Positions 56,134 through 64,000 of a DNA stretch of 64,000 nucleotides are shown here, in pieces. The DNA lies in assembly GCA_010093685.1 (NCBI GenBank), contig MU006216.1:2226487-2290486 (forward strand). The letters are read 5' to 3'. The stretch is from Ophiobolus disseminans (Eukaryota; Ascomycota; Dothideomycetes; Pleosporales; Phaeosphaeriaceae). Position 1 is the stretch's first letter. Each line of letters begins with the position of its first letter. Under the pieces are notes generated by a model, which saw nothing but the letters and a program-made list of their open reading frames with translations, made no database searches and was not told the DNA's origin. Position numbers and translations under genes: made by a program.

Positions 56134-57677
56134 TTCATGGGAAAGGGCTAGTTGCGGTTGTGAGTGTTCAGATGGCACGGGGATTATTTAGGAAGTAGAA
56201 GTAGAATGCTTATACACATTGCTAGATGCGGCATTAAATGCGGCATCTGCTTTGCAGTCATGTATGGTAGATGAGGTTGTGGTCCCGACAGTGTCCAAGT
56301 GAACCACGGCACACGAACGTCGACTCATCCATCAACTTTGGGTCACTAAATATAAGTTCCTACGCTCTTATAGAGCGAAGGAACAACGCAAAGACTTCTG
56401 CACTAACAAAGAGTGGGGCTGCAAGTATCAATCTGTGTGCTTTGGACGGTCAACTCTCGGAATTCCTGTCTGCTTTGGATGCTCTATACTTATTGCTTGC
56501 GCTGAAGTAGCAAGTAAAATTGACCACAACAAACGATATCTCTTCTTTCCTTTTCTCTTTTCATCCAACCCGGCTTCCATAGGTTTTCCCTGTCTTGCGG
56601 CTCTCGATGCCAATCGGTGGCCTTTTCATTCGAAACCGAAGTTGTTTTTGTCCATGAATAGACAAACCTGACCCAGGGTCATGATCTCGTCGATCAGATC
56701 TACCAGGACTCGGTCGTGGTGAAGTATCCTTCACGGTTGCGATATTTATGTGAATGGGTTAAGGTTATGGTGGTGTCGCCATGCGGATCGGTTGTGAACA
56801 ACTCGCTTTCGGTGGCCATATCTGCGAGTGCGGCGGGTGTTGTTTATGGACAGGGTTGAGTAGTTTTCTCGTTGAGTGCTGCTCCGTGTGCTCGCCAAGT
56901 CTACTACTGTACACGTGATTTCCTTTCACTGCCCAGGTGTTTTGCACTATCCTTCGAGTTCGACATATCAGCAAAATTAAAGGCTATCCGCAACTTGTGC
57001 TAACTCATTTGAAGCTGACTCCATATCAAAATGATATTGTCAATGTAGGTGCCGCGCCCAAAGCCGCGTTGCCTGTTGAACGTATGCACGAGTTCGATTG
57101 AATGGGGTCCTTCGTATTCGCTTCTCCTCCACATTCTTCCTTAGCACATTTGTCTCTCAGCAAGTCGTGGAAGCTTGACAAATACATCTACGTATATGAA
57201 AATTGTTCTCAACTTTGAAAAGTCTCTGTGGACATACAGGATAGTGTATCTTCAATTCTGGCTTTCACACAAGTTGAACCATGGCGATGCGTTGGGCTCT
57301 ACTAAGACGCCGCTTCTGATTGGTCAAGCAAGTTGGGAAGGGGGGTCGTCAATAAACGTGCGTCACCCACACGTCGACCTTTCCCTGAATACAAAATGCT
57401 CTCCTACTTGCGATTGTAGCAGTATCTCCACGTGAACCACCGCTAGGCAGCGAGTACAAAGGTCCAGCATTCACGGCATGCGCATCGCAGGGCTATTTCA
57501 TCAATGCTCTGAGGTCACGAAACTTATCAGGCAATGTACCGTATTCACTTCAAGCTGCGCCACACAACTGCAGCTTGAATCAGGGAGGGCAGATCTATTC
57601 TATGGTTTTCTTACCTACTTAAGTTTTGCCCGCTCCACATTTGCCACAAAGATCCCTGGCCTACCACAGAAACGCCG
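56134..57677. other. gene-poor stretch
   Basis: About 1.5 kb, AT-richer, with only short frames and no domain. It holds the promoter of the BTB relic and unknown sequence upstream of the metalloprotease-like relic. Confidence 0.4.
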
Positions 57678-58979
57678 CATGACAACGACCTCGATAGCTT
57701 TCTTACAAGGTTTTTGCGTGACTTCGATCCACATCTACATCAATTCGACAGCTATGGTAGGAGCGGCTATCCGCCGTCTTCATTACAAAATGGAGTGTTA
57801 CCCATGTTCACGGATCGTTGGGCTGTTTCTGGTCCTAACCAACACTCCCAGAGCATTTTCCCCACAATATGGCCCGCTCTTCAGCTCGCATCCCGCTTAC
57901 TCATGGAGGATTATCCCCTCCTTTGGTTCTCTCGACTGACATTCGGCAGACGATGTCGCAGATCTTCACCGCCGGCCACCTATCTCACGACCACAGAGCA
58001 TATTGTAACACCAGCTGCTATTGCGGCAGTGAAAGCTAATCTTGCTGAGCTTGGCGACGTCATCACTCTCATGCACGCACATCGTAGTAATAGAGCCACT
58101 GCGTATGGTATCACATAAGGTTCGCGAACTGGTCTACCATACCTGCATGAGTTCCGCAAACAAGACTGACCCTCGTTGCATGCAAAGTATAGCTCCGCAA
58201 ACTATAAGCGTTATCGTCCCTGCATAGCCATGAACACATGCTTTCAGGACTGCTTCAGGTATGTTTACCCAACATCTACTCTCGACATGCGCTACCGGGT
58301 GTTGTTTTACTTTGCTGTCACACTCGTTCACGAGGTAGCGCATGCCTACGACTTGTGGTTGAATAGTACGAGAGATGAGGTGCTCTGGAGCCGTTACGAA
58401 AAGAATGCTGAGCTTAGTCGTTCATGGGAACGTAACGTCATTGGCCGTGTTGTGCACCCACTCAAAATTAACGACGTGACCTACCGAATATTTTGTGACT
58501 TACAACTCGAAGAGTGTGTAACACAAGAAATGCGTAAGGATATCGAGACTCGTCTCAAGGGTCCCCAAGATTTGTGCTTCACAGGGAAGGATATACAGGG
58601 CGCAAAGCGTCAGTGGCCGCTGTTAGATCCCAGTGATTCTCGAGGAAGCGAGCTGTTTCATGATAAAGCTTGCAGCCATTACCTCGCCGCAATACATGCA
58701 ATTCCAATGACGTGGATTGTTTCATGGTTTCAAGAAGATGTATGGATACGTTGGAAAATCACTTGGGAGGCGCAGCATATGTATAAGCCACCACCATTAC
58801 CCAATGAGTTCACGATACTCTACGAAAGAGACCATGATCGCGCTTGGGTAACGAGATCTCTTGTTTCTGGGATCGCTGCAGACGCAGAAAAAATTGCGGG
58901 AAAGAGCAAAGGGGGTGGCAAAGAAGTCTTCAAAAGCAGGGTCAGCACATGGGCAGCGTCGCTGAAAGTGAACACGTAA
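57678..58979 (+). pseudogene. HExxH metalloprotease-like protein, frameshifted
   Basis: Three overlapping frames form one protein. Piece 1 is DFDPHLHQFDSYGRSGYPPS to NRATAYGIT (57678-58116). Piece 2 is KVRELVYHTCMSSANKTDPR (58120-58175). Piece 3 is SANYKRYRPCIAMN onward (58193-58979), with VLFYFAVTLVHEVAHAYDLW containing the zinc-binding HEVAH (58329-58343), and ending RVSTWAASLKVNT. Pieces 1/2 and 2/3 are each out of frame by one base, and the GT/AG pairs I could find do not restore the phase. Piece 3 alone is 262 codons without a good start (the first ATG is inside at about 58230). A living gene with odd splicing is possible but less likely. Family not recognised beyond the gluzincin-type motif. 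Confidence 0.6.
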
Positions 58980-60083
58980 AGTTGAGTCGTTTGGAGGCGA
59001 ACCCTTTCTAGTCTTAGTACGATGGAGATGAGCGGTGATAGCCCAAAGCAATGCATGCTTGTTCCAGGGATAGAAGCTAAGCCGTGTGGCGTAGTGACTG
59101 ATCAAGTTGATTAACGTCCACAGTATTGACATCTGGACATGATAAGCGCGATCCAACAGGAGTTGCAGGCATAACCTTGGCTTCCCAATTTGTGTGCCGG
59201 AGAAGGGCCGGAGACACCTTGAAACTCAAGAGGCGGTACCGTAAGGTGCACCGTGCTTGCTACTAGCGACCGCTGTCGCCTGCCTGACACGTTGTGAGTG
59301 GGGCTGGCACCTTCCAATTATACCCACGGCACTTTCTCGAAAGTCAACAACAGCACCTTGATATAGGTAATGCCGTTTTTGGGGATGCGATAACATGGCA
59401 ATGTCGATGACTGTGGTCGTGAGAATATCTTTCCGGATCTTCTCATGATAAGCACCAAAGACTTCAGGATCAAGGTCAGAGGTTCATTAGAAAAGGTACC
59501 ATCAACGAGGTAATCGTTGAAACGTTGGTGAGCTTAGAGCGTTTCGTTTACAGGTGTTGCAGTTGTGAGCGTCGGAACAATGCGACCCGCACCGCCGAGG
59601 AGCTTGATTCGCTGTCTAACGGTCATCCGCCGCGCTCCTTCGCCCACCTGCTCGCTCTTACTCGTCTGTAATTCTCTTCGCCATGCAAAAGTATCACTTT
59701 CGTTTACGCCATCAGGAACGGGATTCCAATTCTCGACACGCCAGCATCTCTGGGCACGTAAATCGGAACCCTAGCCGTCTTCCGCACCCGTCTGACTCGC
59801 GTTTTGCAGGGCAAATTTACAACGATTGTCAACAACGATGCTTACTTTCCCTTTCAAGCACCCACACATTCGACACGTTCGACACATTCGACTCGCAACT
59901 CGCATGCCATATAGAGAGTGCCAAGGCGACACCCAGCCCCGAAACTTGATCGCGGGGCGTGCCAGTACTAGTCGCGTGCTGTGGATATATACCCTGCGAA
60001 CGTCTCTCTGATTCCAACAAGACATCTGATGAACTAAGTACCAATTTGTCCCAACATCTTCTGTTGCGCACTTTTCGCTTGTA
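58980..60083. other. intergenic region with 9-bp tandem repeat
   Basis: About 1.1 kb upstream of the Zn2Cys6 gene. Contains three 9-bp units of TTCGACAC-type at 59868-59894. No gene accepted. Confidence 0.4.
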
Positions 60084-62478
60084 ATGAGTTACCGCGGTCG
60101 ACCGAGCAAAGGCTGCGAAGGGTGCCGCGCCCGAAAAGTCAAGGTACATTTCCCCTACGTCTTAAAATCACTCAGTCCGGCGTCCCGTTGTTGCACTCGG
60201 GAAGCTACCTATGAACTCGTGCAAAATTCTTCAGGAGTTCAAAGCTGACGAGAGTGAAGTGCGACGAAGCAAAACCAGCATGTAGTCGTTGCACCAGATC
60301 GCACTTCGAGTGCAAGTATCGTGATCAAGACACTCTGCTCTTTCGAAACCAGACGGCGGCTGCTGCGCAGCGAGCCGAAGATTCATGGAGGAAGAGATCG
60401 AAATCACAACAAAAAGCACGCCTCGATAGCAATGTAACTGAAGAATCGATCATGAGTGGCGAGCGTGGTTCTTCTGCGAAGGTGGACTTGCAATTTGTCA
60501 ACAGCAATCAACACAGCGGTCCGACAAATGCCGATCCTTCGAACGACGCTGCACGCGTCACATTAGCTGATGATTTGGCGCCCATATCTGGAATACAGAG
60601 TCTTGCTATCAACACATCGCTCATTCCTGACTTATGTAGCATAGCTTACGACCGGTTCGTCTACGATTTTGTAACGCCCGACAACTATGGCAGACCACTG
60701 GGAGAGCCAACAGATTCTCTTTACGCATTTGTTCCATTGCTTTACGAGCGTACTGCTTCGAAGTCCTGTTTAGCAACGGTGGTCCAAGCAGTCTCTTACA
60801 TCAACTATGCCAACAGATTCAATGCGCCCGAAGCAGCAAAACGAGCCGAGGAATGCTTGGGCAGAGGCATCACTATGCTTTCAAAGATCATTGGGGACAA
60901 AGATTTGGCTGCTTCGGACGAAGTACTATGCTCTTCGTATCTGTTGGGAGTCTATGAAGTATGTTCCCTCTACATTCTATCATAGACCCATGACTCATTG
61001 CCACAGAACATATCAAGCATTCCATTTCGGGGGACTTTTGTAGCCCACCAGCATGGCGCTAATGCATTGCTTCAGCTGAGGACAATTGAGCAATACTGCA
61101 GTAATCCGATATCGGCGAGATTATATGAAGTGGCGTATACCCAGATGGTATTGTCATATTTCTCCCCAGGCCATTGTTTACCTCAGAGACTAATCATCCG
61201 CAGCTCCTTGCGAATTTGCAAGCCGGGAAGCGTCCGCACATCCCTGTCGAAAATATACTCAACATGAGCATACATTTGCCCGACTTATACAACAAGAGTA
61301 ACACGTTCGTAATAGAATTGATCTGGAGAGAGGCCCAGCTTCATTCTCTTTGGCACGAGACGAAGCAAAGCAATGACCCGCCTTCTAGCCGCGAACAACT
61401 GCAAGACCTGTTACAAACCGCACTCGATCTGGATATCGAATATCAGTCTTGGGAAGCCATGTTGACCCCTAATTGGGGTTATCGGATGGAACCAAATACT
61501 TCCGGAACACGGCCAGCCTACGACATCAAATGGCAAAAGCTCGTCCTGGAAAGTAAAGGGGCGCCCGAAGCAATACATCTCCACCCTAGCTTAAAGAAGA
61601 GCTGGATATGGGGCTTCTATCGTACGAGCCGGATGTTTTTGCTTCGCGACACGCTAGAGCTGCTAAATTGGATGTTCAGGCTACCAGAACCGAACGACTC
61701 ATCGAAATACGCACGCATACGTTTCGGGCGCGGGTTCACTGCCTCCGATTCCGATGTACACAATGTCAACACATCATTAGACACAGAATCTTTGGGTTTC
61801 CAACATACGCTCACCACCGTGCAGCTGGTCAACACTATCGAGAAGGCCTGTTCCGCCATCCTCGGGAACTTCATCGTTCCCATCCCTGGAAAGTCCTTTG
61901 ATGATGTAATGGTCATGAGGGGGTATGTGTGTTTGTGGCCATTGGGTACAATGGACTCCATCCTGAGTTCAGGCTTAATCCCGAATACGAGTGCCCTTTG
62001 CACACAGCCGGAACCAGGTCACTACACGACGAAGGTGCAGCCGTGGACGCCAAACACACCGGAGACTACGCAATCGCCGCCAAGCTCGTCCTGCCATGAC
62101 TCATCAACGGCCCCTATCGAGAATGTATCTTATGCACAGCAACCTGATGAGACACGAGCTGAGGAGTCGCCAATGACACCGGAGTCTGTCAAAACTTCAT
62201 CAGCGCCCCCTCCCGTCTTCGATCCAGCGGCAAAGAAAGGCCACGTCTTTGATTCAAGCCCGATGCATCCATACGATTGTTCTGCTGACATGGCTACGTC
62301 CGTTTCCGACTCCACGAATCTGCGCTACATTGATGTAGGAGCGAGACGGGAGTGGATTAACAGCATGCTATACTACATTGGGAGTGAGCTTGGAATCAAG
62401 AAAGCACTGGCTGTTCCGTATGTGGAAGGGTTCTTGCCAATTGTGAAGCCGAGAGTTGATGAAATCCTTGGACGATAA
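60084..62478 (+). CDS. Zn2Cys6 fungal transcription factor
   Basis: Join 60084..60143, 60260..60958, 61007..61147, 61204..62478, giving 724 aa. The binuclear zinc cluster spans the first intron: GCEGCRARKVK then CDEAKPACSRCTRSHFEC, i.e. C-x2-C-x6-C-x6-C-x2-C-x6-C. A short basic linker and a Ser/Asn-rich stretch follow. The middle region (DRFVYDFVTPDN, VVQAVSYINYANRF, GANALLQLRTIEQY) is the fungal_trans_2-type regulatory domain that follows the zinc cluster in this class. The C-terminal 100 residues before the end are Ser/Pro-rich, and the last 45 (WINSMLYYIGSELGIKKALA) form a helix. Four exons with three introns (116, 48 and 56 nt) are all in phase. The first exon is only 60 nt and encodes half the zinc cluster. 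Targets unknown. Confidence 0.9.
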
Positions 62479-63307
62479 CACAAGATGCTACCTGTTCTCG
62501 CCTTGAAGGGGTCTTGTACTTTTCATTGGTTGTCAGGGCTGGTCCTTTTCCTTTTACAACCTTGTAATCGTTGTTTTTGTTGAGAATAGCTGGGTTCAGT
62601 CCAGGGTAGAAGGTGCTTGGGAATCACATGATGTGCTAGTGTGGCAGGCACTGCCCGGTAGGCGATGGCACCCACCACAACAGTGTGAGTCTGTGACAAC
62701 ACAACACGATAGTCAATACAATACGTTGCAGCCACCCCGCCTTGTCCCTCCCCCCACTCGGTTATCCATGGTAGTCATACTACCAGAGGGACCTTGTTCC
62801 AATAGTTTTTGTCGATAACGGCCTTTCTCGCTTTTGTATACCCTCCGCATCACTGTCCACCGTCTTTACTGAGTCTAGTATCAACAAGTGATTCTCACCC
62901 CGGAGTTCGGCATTTTTCTTTCCAGCTGTGTTGCCGTCAATTCATATTGTGCTGATGCACCCTGGGAAATGTCGGCGCATTGCTAGCGTACTGGTACTCA
63001 TCCAAGTGCGCAACTCACTCAACGAAGACCTGTCACGAGGCATGCTTCAAGTGGAGTACAAAAAGGTGGAGACAATTGTTGCTTTCGCTTGGTACGTCAC
63101 CGCCAAGACAAAAGTGTTGTTTATCAACACAGGCCATATTTCTTCCAATACCGCATTTGCAACTCACGCATTATCACCCGGTTTGCTCCACAAGACTTTG
63201 CATTAAGATTCGTCATCCCCATATTCAAGCGATATGGCGGACCACCAGACTATGTAAGCACCACGAACAAGCGTTGCCGACTGAGAATGCAGACTAATCG
63301 CATCAGA
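62479..63307. other. intergenic region
   Basis: The 829 bases between the Zn2Cys6 gene and the last F-box-like gene. Nothing recognised. Confidence 0.4.
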
Positions 63308-63835
63308 ATGGCGCACAACCAGCGCAACTCACCCTTACTTCGGCTACCTGCAGAGCTTCGCAACTCCATTTACCAGTACGCTCTTAGCTCGTCCAAAGTC
63401 GTCGTCCATCTTCCACTCGGCGATCCGCTTTACCGCGGCAGTAGGCTACCTGTGTCGCTGCGCTTCTTAACCACGTGCCGGCAAATCTACCACGAGACCC
63501 GCGACATCTTCTGGGCTTCCGCAACTTTCGAATTCCGCGATCACTGCCATCTCCATGAATTTGTTGAACATATCGCCGCGCCGAAGAAAACCGCGCTGAT
63601 CACGTCGATCGAAATCAACGTTGCTACAGCGTACGGTTTCAAGAACGAAGTACCTGCAGTCAAGGACAGTCTACCGTCGCTGCAGAGAGTGCATGTGCAG
63701 CGGCCACTGAAGATAGGAGACTCCGGAACGCTGAACTTGCTGCTTGTGGGGTTGCAGAAGGACGCTACCATGCAAGAAGTGGGCGCTACATATGGATGGT
63801 CGTTAAACTATAGTTTCGATTGGCTAAACATGTGA
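63308..63835 (+). CDS. F-box-like protein
   Basis: ATG 63308, 175 aa (an in-frame ATG at 63287 adds 7 residues). Near the N-terminus NSPLLRLPAELRNSIYQYAL is the short F-box-like motif seen also in the gene at 29082. The rest contains LRFLTTCRQIYHETRDIFWA and FEFRDHCHLHEFVEHI, the usual continuation in this pleosporalean family (TCRQIYxE). Length 175 is short compared with typical 200-350 and the protein ends FDWLNM. A further exon beyond 63835 is possible, since the window ends 165 bases later. Confidence 0.75.
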   Translation: MAHNQRNSPLLRLPAELRNSIYQYALSSSKVVVHLPLGDPLYRGSRLPVSLRFLTTCRQIYHETRDIFWASATFEFRDHCHLHEFVEHIAAPKKTALITSIEINVATAYGFKNEVPAVKDSLPSLQRVHVQRPLKIGDSGTLNLLLVGLQKDATMQEVGATYGWSLNYSFDWLNM

Positions 63836-64000
63836 GCATGAAGTGTTACCGGGTCATGTGGGTGAATGTATCAGAATATGGAGCATTATAAAGTTTGTGT
63901 CTCGTCTTGGAGGACACAGCTGGTGATCGTGCATCATGGTCGGGCAATGGCGCATGAGTTTGGCACTACTTTGGCTGATAGGGCTTATGTGGTGGTAGGT

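Noticed and set aside
1..64000. CRISPR arrays, insertion sequences, rRNA
   Set aside because: Looked for regular spaced repeats, transposase motifs and conserved rRNA blocks; none seen, and CRISPR is not expected in a fungus.

Overview
The window is nuclear DNA of a filamentous ascomycete, most likely a dothideomycete of the Pleosporales. The genes have short introns (about 47-85 nt, GTRNGT-type donors, YAG acceptors). The protein families are fungal: Anp1 mannan polymerase, Zn2Cys6 regulator, fungal rhodopsin-like membrane protein, DUF3431, DMATS prenyltransferase, CorA-like and BTB families. The order-level placement is an inference from family content, not from a database search. Gene models were spliced by hand, and joins are given in each entry.

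Region 1 (about 1-34 kb) is mostly conserved cell biology. It holds an unrecognised protein (53-1237), Golgi mannosyltransferase ANP1 (3538-4891), an SPF45-like G-patch/UHM splicing factor (5528-7203, minus), a peroxisomal PCS60-type acyl/oxalyl-CoA ligase ending in -AKL (7648-9293), a protein with two Cys-rich pairs (10301-11923), a DUF3431 membrane protein (14498-15391, minus), choline-phosphate cytidylyltransferase PCT1 (16370-17818), a SOK1/Tcp11 protein (21015-23110), a small CRIB-like protein (23852-24265), a fungal rhodopsin-like membrane protein (24408-25599, minus), an EthD-like protein (27366-28136), an F-box-like protein (29082-29854) and a second Tcp11 protein with an IQ motif (30756-33674). 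Two decayed genes lie inside this block: an NmrA-like gene (12124-13076) and a BTB gene with a premature TGA (13374-14241).

Region 2 (about 34-64 kb) looks accessory. It carries a CorA-like pseudogene with three stops and a frameshift (35036-36997), two neighbouring protein kinases with a DWG instead of DFG motif plus a third paralogue fragment lacking the kinase domain (37.3-41.2 kb), a ferric reductase (41729-43822, minus), a CmcJ/NvfI-like oxygenase (44912-45864, minus), a wrecked DMATS-type aromatic prenyltransferase (48010-49377), a BCS1-like AAA ATPase (49838-51622), a secreted repeat protein with a hydrophobic tail (52392-54971), a second BTB gene with a premature TGA (55063-56133, minus), a frameshifted HExxH metalloprotease-like gene (57678-58979), a Zn2Cys6 transcription factor (60084-62478) and another F-box-like gene (63308-63835).

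The CmcJ-like enzyme, prenyltransferase relic and Zn2Cys6 regulator may be remains of a secondary-metabolite locus, but they are spread over 17 kb with unrelated genes between them. No rRNA, tRNA, CRISPR array or intact transposon was recognised. The long gene-free stretches are 1.24-3.54, 17.8-21.0, 25.6-27.4, 33.7-35.0 and 56.1-57.7 kb.
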